A stretch of 64,000 nt of DNA. Source: Linanthus parryae. Its lineage: Eukaryota; Streptophyta; Magnoliopsida; Ericales; Polemoniaceae. Below the pieces are notes generated by a model. That model saw nothing but the letters and a program-made list of their open reading frames with translations, searched no databases and was not told the origin of the DNA. The translations under genes and the position numbers were made by a program. Positions 35,405 to 45,499 of the stretch are shown here, one piece after another; position 1 is the stretch's first letter, and every line of letters starts with the position of its first letter. The stretch is from NCBI GenBank assembly GCA_023055425.1, contig JALGPY010000001.1:117657057-117721056 (forward strand). The letters run 5' to 3'.

Positions 35405-35522
35405 GGAGTGATGATGAGTAAAAAAATAAATGTCTCTTGTGAGACTTGAACCCAAGACCTAGTTCTCATAACCCCAAAGCTTTAAGTGTCACTTTATAAC
35501 CACTGGGCCAAGCCCCCCACTT
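35405..35522 (-). repeat. tRNA-like sequence inside LTR B
   Basis: On the minus strand GGGGGGCTTGGCCCAGTGGT resembles the 5' end and A box of a tRNA, and GGTTCAAGTCTC resembles a B box/T arm, about 50 bases later. It looks like a tRNA-derived SINE head or a tRNA pseudogene. I do not see a foldable complete cloverleaf, so it is not called a tRNA gene. Confidence 0.4.
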
Positions 35523-35996
35523 GTTTTCTTTCAGCCTACTATTAATATAACCTAATAATACAATAATAATAATAAAAAAGAAAAGAGAAAGCAGACGGGT
35601 TCATACCCGAACAGAGACAAAAACGACGGGATGGAGGCGGCGGTGGCGCCGGAGAGAGAGAGCGGACGACCGCAGCGAGGGGTGAGGACGCCGGCGGCGT
35701 CGACGGCGAGGCGGGACGCTACGGCGGCGGGCAGCCGGGTTCGCCGGCAAAGCGACGTGAGAGAGAGAGAGAGAGAGAAATCGAGAGGGAGAGTTTGAGA
35801 GAGAGAGAGAGAGAGATCGAAGGAGAGATTGAGGGATTGAGATTGTGGGTTTAAAATCTGAGAATTGATGGGTTTATATAGCCTTGAGGTGAAGAATTCA
35901 ACCTCCATGAGGAAACCCACTTTCAAGTTTTCGATTTCGAATCGGGTTGGGTTTTGGACGAAATTAGTTTACTTTTTGCTAAAGTATCGAGTTTTG

Positions 35997-36499
35997 TGTC
36001 AGGAACCGAGTGGTTCCTGGCCTGATTTACAGAGAAATTGGGGAAGAAGAAGAAGAATTTGAGAGAGAATTGAATTGGAATATCTGATTTTTCATAACCC
36101 TAAAATGATGTAGTACAATTGTTCTTATACAAGGATGAAAAGTAATTACTAAAACTTTTGGGCCTAAACGTAATAAACTGAACTAAGTAACGGACATGGC
36201 TGACTGGACGCCAACTCAGCACATATGACACCCTCTAGCCAATCATCCTGCGCCATGCTGCCAGCTCAGCTACACACGCCAGCCCAGTAGCCAAACGACG
36301 CCGTCCCACTTAAGCTATTCAAAACCAACGGCTAATTTTTGATCAACGGACCAGAATCATCTACCTCCCTCATCCAACGGTAGCTGCTTCTCCGAATTAC
36401 ATGTCATTAGTTTAGAGTTGTTTTCAGTTTGGTCCTAATTATAGGTCACTACTTTTGTTATCAGTTCACTTCAGTCCCTGTCCTGCCACATACCTGACA
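35997..36499 (-). repeat. 3' LTR of the Reina-like element
   Basis: 503 bp, with terminal TGTCAGG and CCTGACA. Preceded on the minus strand by the PPT. It differs from its partner LTR at about six substitutions with no indels, implying recent insertion. Confidence 0.95.
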
Positions 36500-36525
36500 A
36501 AGCACCCCCCCCCCTTTGAAATTCA
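36500..36525 (-). other. Polypurine tract of the Reina-like element
   Basis: The minus strand reads TTTCAAAGGGGGGGGGGTG followed by CTT and the LTR terminus TGTCAGG. Confidence 0.85.
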
Positions 36526-36592
36526 TGCCCTCATGAATCTAGCTCAAGAAACCTGTGTTTGAGAGACAGATAATCCTCCCAGGTGGCCTCTA

Positions 36593-36999
36593 AAGACTAT
36601 AAGAGGCCTTAGGAGAATTTGCAAAATGAGGCCTTCGTCTTCTTTGGACAAGCACATTTTTGGTCACTTGTAAAATTTATTGTAGTAGATTCTGTCAGGT
36701 AAACTATACATATCCTAGTTTTCCAAATCATAAACTAGTACTCTCCTAAAGAAACATACAATAGCGATAAAAATGATAAAGTAAATATGAATTGCGTCGA
36801 AATTTGAAGTTAATTTCATGAACTAGAAGTCGACCTCTTCCAGAAGATACATCAACTGAGTTTCGATGAGAGAGAAGTAAATCATAGAATAGAAAGCAAT
36901 TGTAGTGCAACCATATATGAAAAAAGGAAGAGCACGATAGAAGAGGGTTAGAAAATTCATATGATTGTTTTCTACGAGGTTCTTCTTCTTCCCTTAAAG
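36593..36999. mobile_element. hAT-derived 407-bp segment inside the Reina-like pol
   Basis: This segment aligns without gaps to 52096-52502, with three mismatches by eye. It lacks both hAT termini, so it is not a clean transposition. The pol frame enters it after ENYLRCF (about 37010), picks up FKGRRRTS and stops at 36972. Left of it the minus strand resumes Gypsy-like coding (EATWEDYLSLKHRFLELD, about 36590-36535), the usual polyprotein C-terminus. The segment therefore stands in place of the integrase C-terminal domain and chromodomain. A deletion-plus-filler event or reverse-transcription template switch would explain it. Confidence 0.88.
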
Positions 37000-39074
37000 A
37001 AGCACCTAAGATAGTTTTCCAAACACTGGTTTAATCTCTCCGTCTGGCCATCTGTTTGGGGGTGATAAGCAGTGGAATAATGCAGTTTAGTCCCCAATTG
37101 CTTGAACAAAGCACTCCAGAACTGGCTGAGGAATATACTGTCCCTGTCACTGACTATGGTCTCAGGGAGGCCATGTAACTTATGTATGTTATCCAAAAAG
37201 ATTTGAGCTATATCAGCAGCTGTGTAGGGATGTGTTAGAGCTAGGAAATGACCATATTTGGAGTATCTATCCACCACCACCAAAATAGAATTCTTCCCAG
37301 CTGACTTGGGCAAGCCTTCCACAAAATCCAAACTTATGTGAATCCAGGGTTTATTGGGAATAGGAAGTGGTTGCAGAAGACCAGGGTAAGGGACATGTTC
37401 ACTCTTCATTCTCTGGCACACATCACAATTTTTGACCCAGTTCTTCACTTCCTTGTGCATATGAGGCCAGAAGAACACATCAGCCAACCTCTTAAATGTA
37501 CCCCTGATCCCAGAGTGACCACCCATGCCACTATTATGCATCTCAGCTATAAGAGTGGACCTCAAAGAAGTGGAGGTGCCTACATAGATGCAGGACCCTT
37601 TCTTAAGCAGGCCATCCACTAACTGAAATTCAGTGTCAAGTGTTGGATCCACAATTAGCTGAGCTATTTGGGTAGCAGCCCACACATCACTTTCATAAGA
37701 GCTTATCACTTCTGCTATCCATTTGGGAACAGCCACAGTGAGGGCTTGGCATTGACCTTCATCCACCACTCTAGATAGAGCATCAGCTGCCACATTTTCC
37801 TTCCCCTTTCTAAACACAATTTCATAGTCCAATCCCATAAGCTTACTAACCCATTTTTGCTGTAGGAGTGTGCTGATCTTCTGCTCCAGCAAGAACTTCA
37901 AACTGTAGTGATCAGTCCTGATTTGAAACTTACCCACCTCTAGATATGATCTCCACTTGGAAACTGACTGAACAACTGCTAGCAGCTCTTTCTCATAAGT
38001 AGAGTACCCCAAATTTTTATCAGCTAAAGCTTTACTATAATAGACCAAGGGCCTACCCTCCTGCATCAAAACAGCACCAATACCATAATGGCTGGCATCA
38101 GTCTCTAGTACAAACATTTTGGTGAAATCTGGCAAAGCCAAGACTGGAGTAGAAGTCATGGCTGCTCTTAGAGTTTCAAAGGCTCCTTGTGCAGCTTCAG
38201 TCCATCCAAAAGCACCCTTCTTCAGCAACACTGTAAGTGGTCTAGCCAATACACCATAGCCTCTCACAAACCTTCTGTAGTAACCAGTAAGACCCAGAAA
38301 CCCTCTTAATGCTTTTAATGTTTGTGGTCTAGGCCAAGACACCATGGCAGCAATCTTGCTAGGATCTGCTTGTACCCCTTCTCTGCTAATCACATGCCCC
38401 AGATATTCAATAGAAGTTTGCACAAAACAACACTTGGACAATTTAGCATAAAGCTCATTCTGTAGCATGACCTCCAGAGTAGTGTCTAAGTGTTGTAGGT
38501 GGTCTTCTTCAGTCTTGCCGTAAATCAAAATGTCATCAAAAAATACCAATAAAAACTTTCTGAGGTAGGGTTTAAAGACCTTGTTCATCAAGCTTTGAAA
38601 AGTTGCTGGAGCATTAGTTAATCCAAGTGGCATCACCCTGAACTCATACAAGCCCTCATGAGTTCTAAAAGCTGTCTTATGGGTGTCCTCCTCAGCCATT
38701 CTCACCTGATGATAACCAGACCTTAAATCCAGCTTGGAGAAGAACTTAGCCCCATTCAACTCATCTAGGAGTTCATCAATGACAGGAATGGGGAACTTAT
38801 CCTTTATAGTGATGTCATTTAAACCCCCGTAATCCACACAAAATCTCCAGGAGCCATCCTTCTTCTTGACTAATAACACAGGAGAAGCAAATGAGCTAGA
38901 GTTGTGTTGTATGACACCATTATCTAGCATCTCCTGCACCAAGTTCTCAATCTTAGACTTCTGCACATGGGGGTACCTATAGGGTCTCAAACAAACTGGA
39001 TGTGACCCTGGTTTGAGTGGTATGTGATGATCATGACTCCTCTGAGGTGGTAATGTTTTAGGTTCCTCAAACAC
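36972..39074 (-). CDS. Reverse transcriptase-RNase H-integrase polyprotein part, 700 aa, 3' chimeric
   Basis: RT occupies about residues 30-250, with the palm KLDLRSGYHQVRM and an FFDD active site (residues 178-181), a known variant of YVDD. The primer-grip area VDYGGLND has Gly where Arg is usual. RNase H follows (ETDASHYGIGAVL near 325-340). The integrase has the HHCC zinc region (HNSGMGGHSGIRG, CDVCQRMK) and core motifs LDFVEGLPKS, SDRDSIF and TDGQTE. The ORF then leaves Gypsy sequence after ENYLRCF and ends in hAT-derived codons, so the integrase C-terminal domain and chromodomain are lost. Before 39074 the reading frame continues upstream in a different frame from gag-pro. RT and RNase H appear complete; the enzyme could not target chromatin by a chromodomain. 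Confidence 0.92.
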   Translation of the reverse strand: MFEEPKTLPPQRSHDHHIPLKPGSHPVCLRPYRYPHVQKSKIENLVQEMLDNGVIQHNSSSFASPVLLVKKKDGSWRFCVDYGGLNDITIKDKFPIPVIDELLDELNGAKFFSKLDLRSGYHQVRMAEEDTHKTAFRTHEGLYEFRVMPLGLTNAPATFQSLMNKVFKPYLRKFLLVFFDDILIYGKTEEDHLQHLDTTLEVMLQNELYAKLSKCCFVQTSIEYLGHVISREGVQADPSKIAAMVSWPRPQTLKALRGFLGLTGYYRRFVRGYGVLARPLTVLLKKGAFGWTEAAQGAFETLRAAMTSTPVLALPDFTKMFVLETDASHYGIGAVLMQEGRPLVYYSKALADKNLGYSTYEKELLAVVQSVSKWRSYLEVGKFQIRTDHYSLKFLLEQKISTLLQQKWVSKLMGLDYEIVFRKGKENVAADALSRVVDEGQCQALTVAVPKWIAEVISSYESDVWAATQIAQLIVDPTLDTEFQLVDGLLKKGSCIYVGTSTSLRSTLIAEMHNSGMGGHSGIRGTFKRLADVFFWPHMHKEVKNWVKNCDVCQRMKSEHVPYPGLLQPLPIPNKPWIHISLDFVEGLPKSAGKNSILVVVDRYSKYGHFLALTHPYTAADIAQIFLDNIHKLHGLPETIVSDRDSIFLSQFWSALFKQLGTKLHYSTAYHPQTDGQTERLNQCLENYLRCFFKGRRRTS

Positions 39075-39106
39075 CTTGTGATATTGCTCTATTACCTTCT
39101 GAAATC

Positions 39107-40915
39107 TCAGGGGTAATCAGTAATCCCACCAGGTTCAGTCATAGTAATACTGTAGAGATGTCCCACAGTGACCCCTTCATTCTGAGCACAATAAGACTGA
39201 ATTGCATTGTAATTAGCAGCTTTGTATTGGCAAGCCTCTTTATGAGCCTTGAAGTGAACTGGAGTTCCATTCAAATTCACTGTGACAGTCATCTCTTTGA
39301 AATCCATTTCCACGGGACTGACTTCTTGTAGCCATTGCACCCCCAGCACCATGTCACAACCACCAAGTGGTATCACTCTCATGTCAGCCTCCACCCTATG
39401 TCCTTGGATTTTGAGCTTAACTCTTGGACAAGTACCAACACTTACAATGTGGCTGCCATTAGCCACTGTCACTCTCATAAATTGACTGGAATTAATCACA
39501 CATTGGAGCCTATCAGCAGCATTCTTATCTATGAAGTTGTGAGTGCTACCAGAGTCAATGAGTATATGCACCTTATGCTTCCCTACCAAACCTTGTAATC
39601 TGATTGTTTGTGCTCCACAATTACCAGTCATGGCATGTAGGGAGATCTCCATTTCAGGTGTAGCCACATAAGTGCTGTCCTTCTCTTCTTGCACACTAGA
39701 AACTGGCTCTGGTTCTTCTACCAATTCCACCTCCTCTTCACCAGTTATCAGAAACAATTGAGGTTTTTTGCATTTATGCCCTGGCACATAAGATTCTTCA
39801 CAGAAATAACACAAGTTCTTGGCTCTTCTAGCTTTCATCTCTTCTTGAGTGAGCTTTTTGAAAGGCACATTTGGAGCTGCTGAGCTCTTTTTGTCTGTTA
39901 CAAAAGGTGTATATGTCTTGAGTGGAGTAGTTTTAGTGCCACTCTTCATCATACTAGTGACAGTTTGCATGACATTTTGGTGTTGGTGGTTGTAATACAC
40001 CTCTTGCAACTTAGACATGGCCTTGGCTTGAGCAAGACAACTAGGTGCTAGTTGTTGCACTTGACTCCTGATTTCTAATTTCACTCCTCCCAAAAATGTC
40101 TTCATGAAATAGTTATCATCAGCCCAGGGAAAAAGAGCCTTGACTCTAGGTCTAAGCTTGTCAAATTGAGCTTGATATTCTGTCACACTTCCTTTCTGTT
40201 CTAGCTTTTGTAATTCTGCTAACACATTTTCATGTCCTGGCTCTAGGAATTCAACACAAATCATTTCACAAAAATCTTTCCATGTTATGTCCTCTAGTGA
40301 CTCAAACTCAGCACTAAACCAACTCTCAGCTTCATCAACTAAATTGAGTGAAACTAGTATGAGTTTCTGCAGATCATTCAGATTATGTAGCTGAAAATAC
40401 CTATTAGCCTTCAGAATCCATCCCAAAGGATCTAGGCCAGTGAATTTTGGAAATTCAATCTTAGGTATAGGAAAAACATAGTAATTAGGAGTCCTTATTA
40501 CCTCGTTTTGGAGTTCATCCACCTTTTCACCCCTTCTAATGTTGATTTGAGGTCCAGTACTCTGATTCTGAGGCCTTCCTTTTCCTAATAGACTTGCAGG
40601 AGTTCTATTAGAAATGTTGGAGGTCTCCATCCGCTCCTTCTCCTTGTGATTCGCCATGAGACTCATACAATTTGTCAGTTTCTTCAACTCTTCTTTGAGT
40701 TCTTCATGACTTTTCCTCAACTCTCCAATCTGGTTCAGCTCTGTCAATTGGCCATGGATCAGGTCCTGACCATGCCTGAACTCCTCCTGGACATGCCGGA
40801 GCTCTCCGTACTCTCGCCGGAGCTCCATGATCGCTTCATCCACCGCGTGCAGGTGGCCAATTACTCCGTCCATAGTTTCCATTTCCACTGCTGCTGCTGG
40901 CTTCCTTTGCCCCAT
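39107..40915 (-). CDS. Gag-protease polyprotein part, 602 aa, of the Reina-like element
   Basis: The start ATG is at 40915-40913, about 30 bp after the PBS. Residues about 20-85 form a coiled coil (MELRREYGELRHVQEEFRHG). The capsid region begins PKIEFPKFTG (about 150) and contains the W-rich QLHNLNDLQKL block. A CCHC-type knuckle reads CYFCEESYVPGHKC (about 365-380). The retropepsin follows with ILIDSGSTHNFID (about 455-468), and its catalytic DSG is intact. The frame stops (TGA) at 39107, and the RT frame is offset, so a single small frameshift separates protease from RT where these families normally have one polyprotein. It shows no internal stops. It would assemble particles and cleave the polyprotein if expressed. 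Confidence 0.92.
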   Translation of the reverse strand: MGQRKPAAAVEMETMDGVIGHLHAVDEAIMELRREYGELRHVQEEFRHGQDLIHGQLTELNQIGELRKSHEELKEELKKLTNCMSLMANHKEKERMETSNISNRTPASLLGKGRPQNQSTGPQINIRRGEKVDELQNEVIRTPNYYVFPIPKIEFPKFTGLDPLGWILKANRYFQLHNLNDLQKLILVSLNLVDEAESWFSAEFESLEDITWKDFCEMICVEFLEPGHENVLAELQKLEQKGSVTEYQAQFDKLRPRVKALFPWADDNYFMKTFLGGVKLEIRSQVQQLAPSCLAQAKAMSKLQEVYYNHQHQNVMQTVTSMMKSGTKTTPLKTYTPFVTDKKSSAAPNVPFKKLTQEEMKARRAKNLCYFCEESYVPGHKCKKPQLFLITGEEEVELVEEPEPVSSVQEEKDSTYVATPEMEISLHAMTGNCGAQTIRLQGLVGKHKVHILIDSGSTHNFIDKNAADRLQCVINSSQFMRVTVANGSHIVSVGTCPRVKLKIQGHRVEADMRVIPLGGCDMVLGVQWLQEVSPVEMDFKEMTVTVNLNGTPVHFKAHKEACQYKAANYNAIQSYCAQNEGVTVGHLYSITMTEPGGITDYP

Positions 40916-40943
40916 TTCTGCGGAAATTTGCCAAAGAATCGAG

Positions 40944-40955
40944 TCTCTGATACCA
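40944..40955 (-). other. Primer binding site of the Reina-like element
   Basis: Minus-strand TGGTATCAGAGA matches the initiator-Met tRNA end at 11 of 12 positions. It lies three bases from the 5' LTR (40959). Confidence 0.88.
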
Positions 40956-40958
40956 ATT

Positions 40959-41461
40959 TGTCAGGAACCGAGTGGTTCCTGGCCTGATTTACAGAGAAAT
41001 TGGGGAAGAAGAAGAAGAATTTGAGAGAGAATTGAATTGGAATATCTGATTTTTCATAACCCTAAAATGATGTAGTACAGTTGTTCTTATACAAGGATGA
41101 AAAGTAATTACTAAAACTTTTGGGCCTAAACGTAATAAACTGAACTAAGTAACGGCCATGGCTGACTGGACGCCAACTCAGCACAGATGACACCCTCTAG
41201 CCAATCATCCTGCGCCATGCTGCCAGCTCAGCCACACACGCCAGCCCAGTAGCCAAACGACGCCGTCCCACTTAAGCTATTCAAAACCAACGGCTAATCT
41301 TTGATCAACGGACCAGAATCATCTACCTCCCTCATCCAACGGTAGCTGCTTCTCCGAATTACAGGTCATTAGTTTAGAGTTGTTTTCAGTTTGGTCCTAA
41401 TTATAGGTCACTACTTTTGTTATCAGTTCACTTCAGTCCCTGTCCTGCCACATACCTGACA
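40959..41461 (-). repeat. 5' LTR of the Reina-like element
   Basis: 503 bp, partner of 35997-36499, with terminal TGTCAGG and CCTGACA, and next to the TSD TTTTG at 41462-41466. Confidence 0.95.
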
Positions 41462-42335
41462 TTTTGATGAGATTAAATCGAATTTGGATTGAATTGGGAC
41501 AAAAATCAAGAGTTTTGGTGAAGATTTGAGGTGGAGGTGGTGTTAGATTCGGACATGGAGAAGGAGAAGCAAATCCTCCATTGTTGGGTGAAGAAGATGA
41601 CTAAATTATAGGGTAAAGACACTTTCACCCCCACTGGTTTAGTCATTATACAACTACTACCCCCAAGTTCACTTAAAAGGCACACTTTAAGTTAGGAAAA
41701 ACTACATAAAACCCCCTAATGGTTTATAACATTAATATTAACTTTCTAAATAATAATAACTAATACCCAAGTTTATACTAATGGCATATTAACACCAAAT
41801 AATATCTTAAAATATAATAGTAGCATATTAACACCCAATACTTATAATAATATTATATTTACACTCAATAATTTCATAAAATAACCGTTTCACATATTAA
41901 CACTTAATATTATCTAAAAATACCCGTTTCTAAATAACGGGGTATTACATCCTTCCCCACTTAAAGAAAACTTCGTCCTCGAAGTTGAAACCACATTCTA
42001 AACGACCCCCATCTACGAGTCTCCATTCTAGGGTATAACTAGCAAATGCAACCTAATATCACACACGATGAGTAACATACTATAACGATGTACTAGAATG
42101 ACGTACTTAAAATATGAAGGGTTACACGTAGAGTGACGACATCACGAATATCTATTCTAAGTTTAATGTTGTAGTGTTTAATGATGCTTGTAAGATCTAA
42201 AGACTTATGTAATGTTTAATAGTATTGTAATATATGGATGTTATGCTTATGACTTCCACCGACACTTTTAGCATCGCCCTCATGGGTTTCCGGTCCGGAA
42301 CGAAAGGCTTGGGGATCACAGGGTGTTGCACATAC

Positions 42336-43640
42336 TGCATGACTCTGTCACTACCCAGCAACATTGTTTAGCCAAAAGAGCTATGTTAATATCTTCAATG
42401 CCCTTGAAGCCGTCTCCTCCAACCAATTTTGTGATCTTCATCTTCTCCCAGGAAAGCCAATTTATGCTTTACTTATCACTTTTTTTTCACCTATATTATC
42501 TCATACACTGTTCTATCTCTTGAAGGTAGTAAGGGAAGCATAAAACAGCTGAGCGCAAAATTTTGGCTTGGACCACCTACTTTAGCTGAATTTCGTTTGC
42601 CGACGGAGTTTAGTAATTTTCTTTCAAATTTTTAAGTTTCTGATGGATTCTGTCCAATGTATAATCAAACGTATATTTCATATTTCTTCCTACTTTTGTG
42701 GGCATGACCAAGTACTTCTGATGCTTCGAGACTCCAGCCACTCCAAAAGCGTTGTTGATGGCTGATCTATCTTCATTGTGACATTTGTAGAATACATAGC
42801 AGCGGAGTTTGCTAAATTTATCTCTTGGCCTGAGGCCTTCTGTACCTTGTAATAAATTACAGTAGGGTAGACACATCCTGTACCTTAGATTTTGTAAAGA
42901 ATACACTGTATTCTACAAAGAATAGGTGCAGACAGCCGGACCTCTTCGAGATGCTTTTACTCCATGCAGCCGCCTAGCTACCACTGCCACATCAAGAAAG
43001 TGGTAAAGTCCCTCACTGCATAACATGAACAAATACGGTGAAAACTCACAACCTTGATGAAGGCCCCTCCCAAGTATGATGTTTCCTACTATCTCCCCAC
43101 AAAGCACAAAGCTAAAACGAACCAAATGAACACATTTTAAAATAAGATTTGTCTACTTAGTACTGAAGCCCATCCATAGCATCATAGATCTCGACTCGGA
43201 CCATTCAACATGGTCATAAGCCTTTGGCATATCAAGTTAAAGTGCCACATGACCTTGTGTTCCCTTAACCCTCGTTGTCATTGAATGGGTAACCTCAAAT
43301 GTTGCAATTATGTTGTCTGTAATCTGTCGATTAGGAATGAAAGCGCTTTGAGATCATGCTATAATGTCTAGGATTCGATCTTTCAATTTATTTGCGATTG
43401 TTTTCGCTACCAACTAATAGATCATAGTGCGGAGGCTAATTGGTCGAAACTCTCCTGAATTGTGGGTTTGTTTTAATTTAGGGATTTGGGTGATAAGTGT
43501 TTTATTAAACTCCATCAGGATACCAACACCATTAAGAACTTCGGGACAAGTATGGGTTACTTGTTGTCCCATAATATGCAAATACTTCGATAGAAAGTAT
43601 AGGAAAATCATCTATACCTGGAGATTTAAATGTTGCATTG
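42336..43640 (-). pseudogene. LINE ORF2 reverse transcriptase fragments
   Basis: Minus-strand frames give LKQTHNSGEFRPISLRTMIY (43480-43415), the conserved RT start. Then RFSFVLCGEIVGNIILGRGL and QGCEFSPYLFMLCSEGL (43120-43010), the RT core block. Then DRSAINNAFGVAGVSKHQKY (about 42765-42705) and GRNMKYTFDYTLDRIHQKLK, the thumb region, and finally a block resembling GIEDINIALLAKQ (about 42400-42360). The FADD-type active site falls in a damaged part. Identity as non-LTR RT is firm; it is not functional. Confidence 0.85.
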
Positions 43641-44449
43641 ACTTCAAAGCATCCTCGATCTCCTTAGTTGTGAACTCTTCCTCCATCTTGGTTCTAAATT
43701 CCACTGATCAGACATATGGTATCTGCTGCAAAACCTCTCGCATATCTTCATTGGATGGTTTGTCAGACTTAAATATTTTTTCAAAAGTGTTCAGCAAGTA
43801 ACTTAATAATCTCCTCTTTGGATTCCCACTATGCACCTGCAATCCTCTAAACCCTCACTCGAATTCCTGGCTTTCTGATTGGATTTCTTCTGATGAAAAC
43901 ATAACGTGGTTTGATCTTTAAGCTGGATCCGTAACGTGCAACTTCTTTGCCGCCAGAGTCCCTTCTCCAACGGGAAGAGGTGGTTGAACTTTTCCTATAG
44001 CTGCTTCATCGTTGACCTATTTCCCGACGTATGGGGCTATTTCCACAAGCTATAAATTTCTTTCTTCAACTATCTAATCTTTCTTCAATTATTTCGGAAC
44101 TCCCTTCTATCCCACTTCTGTAATCTGCATTATAATTGGTCGAGAATAGATTCAAACTGATGCCCTGTTGACTCCAGACTTCCCCAACATGAGCTTTGCA
44201 TCAGGAGTCTTTAGTCCAGACCAAGTCGAACATAAACCTTATGATTTTCCTTAAAGTTCTAGAAATTTTTAAGCTAACAATTAGAGCCACAAGGTTCAAG
44301 TTTACTAAAACTTCAGCCTAATTGATGCCCATATAAAAGTCCTTCCATTCCATATTTGTGAAGACTCGGTAAAGTCGTTCCTTAATGTTTTATTCGTCGC
44401 TCTATTTATTGGTCCACGTGATCTAATCGCCATAGTAGCATGTATCCCG

Positions 44450-44960
44450 ATGATCTCATTTATCGACCACCTGGATGAAATGCTCAATTTGGCTACACTG
44501 CACGTCAGCCAACTTTGTATGAGCTTGAAAAAATTTCATAAATTCGTCGAACACACACCATGGAGCTCTTGTTGAGGTTGTAATATGTCCAAAAATTTTC
44601 ATGAATTTTCTCCCTGACTTGAGTTTGTGTCTCAATAGAAACCCCTCAACAACCAACTTACAACCATCTTCTTTGCATACGCATCCGTTGACATACAATC
44701 AGGAATATGATTCAATATTGATCCTCACATTCTCGGACCATAAGATATATATTTATCTCAACTCGGGACAACACTGCTCACATCTACACCGTTAATAAAC
44801 CCTTGGCACCTCTCAATATTTTCAGAATCCTTCGAACATAGTCTTGTCTCGATGAGGAAGACTATGTCAGGGAATTGTAATCCTTACTTCATAGAGAAGA
44901 GTTAGGAATATACGGGGGTTCCCGAGCCCGGGTAGGTTCCAAATGAGGTGGATCATTGCG
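44450..44960 (-). pseudogene. LINE endonuclease remnant
   Basis: On the minus strand an LPGLGNP block (about 44940) is followed by frames with a PDIVFLIETR-like segment, and by APWCVFDEFMKFFQAHTKL and QIEHFIQVVD (44585-44460), matching the PWLCFGDFN and QMxxF pattern of APE-type LINE endonucleases. Frameshifts and stops interrupt it. Confidence 0.65.
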
Positions 44961-45499
44961 ATTGACGGTGCTGCTCAATAGCCATCGCCATTATCTCGTT
45001 CAAAGATTTTGAGGTATCTTCAACCTTGTCATTCTATTCATCGACCGCCACTGTACTAGTCGAAGCAATGCTCATATCTAGCTGTCCCTTTCATATTTCC
45101 AATAAGCTCTCATGTCTTTAACAATATTAGACTAAAAACCGTGGTAGAACCCTAGTGTTTTGGTATAATTGCTACCTCTCTGAAATGCACCCCTTCTCTT
45201 TGTTCCTTGTCCGAGTCTTAAGGTTCACAGATAAAGCCCTCTGGGTCGTTCGGTTGAGAGCCAATATTTGTTTTCCTTACTAAGCTTAATAGTAAGGCTT
45301 GACCTGAGTCTGCAATTTTCTTCATGATATCACTAGAAATTTAGGTTACAGCGTTCCTCTTATGTTGGGAGTTAGCCCAATCATTAAATCCATTATTACC
45401 TTGTCCAAGCCAAATGGGTCACTCTGCTGGTTGAATTTAATTCCTCGAAACACATAATCGGGGTCGAAGTGTTTGTTATTTCCTTCAGCACACAAACCA

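Larger units (their letters stand above)
35997..41461 (-). mobile_element. Young Ty3/Gypsy chromovirus-like element (Reina-like), 5465 bp
   Basis: Two 503-bp LTRs (35997-36499 and 40959-41461), both starting TGTCAGGAACC and ending ACCTGACA, differ at about six positions by eye. The flanking duplication is TTTTG at 35992-35996 and 41462-41466. It has a PBS, a PPT of ten G residues, a gag-protease ORF and an RT-RNase H-integrase ORF on the minus strand. Size and LTR length fit the Reina lineage (inference). The integrase C-terminus and expected chromodomain are replaced by a 407-bp hAT-derived segment, and a frameshift separates the two ORFs. The element is therefore recent but defective. Confidence 0.95.
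33957..42126 (-). mobile_element. Element 'B': truncated Gypsy-type element of the same family as A, opposite orientation
   Basis: The unit starts TGTAACACCCC and ends GGGTTACA (+ strand) and is flanked by CGTAG at 33952-33956 and 42127-42131, inside LTR A. On the minus strand its 3' LTR starts TGTAATACCCCG at 41949 and ends at 33957. Just upstream, 41990-41950 encodes FEDEVFFKWGR and the PPT-like AAGTGGGGAAGGA, the typical polyprotein end of Tekay/Del-type chromoviruses (recalled). Only about 177 bp precede the LTR, so nearly the whole 5' LTR and internal region are deleted. The LTR is split by the 35997-41461 insertion. Confidence 0.68.
30442..42330 (+). repeat. LTR 'A': solo LTR of a Gypsy-type family, interrupted by later insertions
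   Basis: The unit starts TGTAGTACCCCG and ends GGGTGTTGCA and is flanked by CATAC at 30437-30441 and 42331-42335, within the LINE. Removing the inner insertions (30878-32260 and 33957-42131) leaves a sequence of roughly 2.3 kb. Its start and end resemble those of LTR B on the opposite strand (TGTAATACCCCG start, GGGTGTTACA end). The pol-end and PPT seen next to LTR B suggest a Tekay/Del-like chromovirus family (inference). No internal region remains, so it is a solo LTR. Confidence 0.7.

Noticed and set aside
35405..35522. Functional tRNA gene
   Set aside because: Box-like motifs are present, but I could not fold a full cloverleaf with paired acceptor stem.
33957..42126. DNA transposon with TGTAAC inverted termini
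   Set aside because: The 5-bp target duplication, PPT and polyprotein end FEDEVFFKWGR next to a TG...CA repeat fit a Gypsy-type LTR element better.
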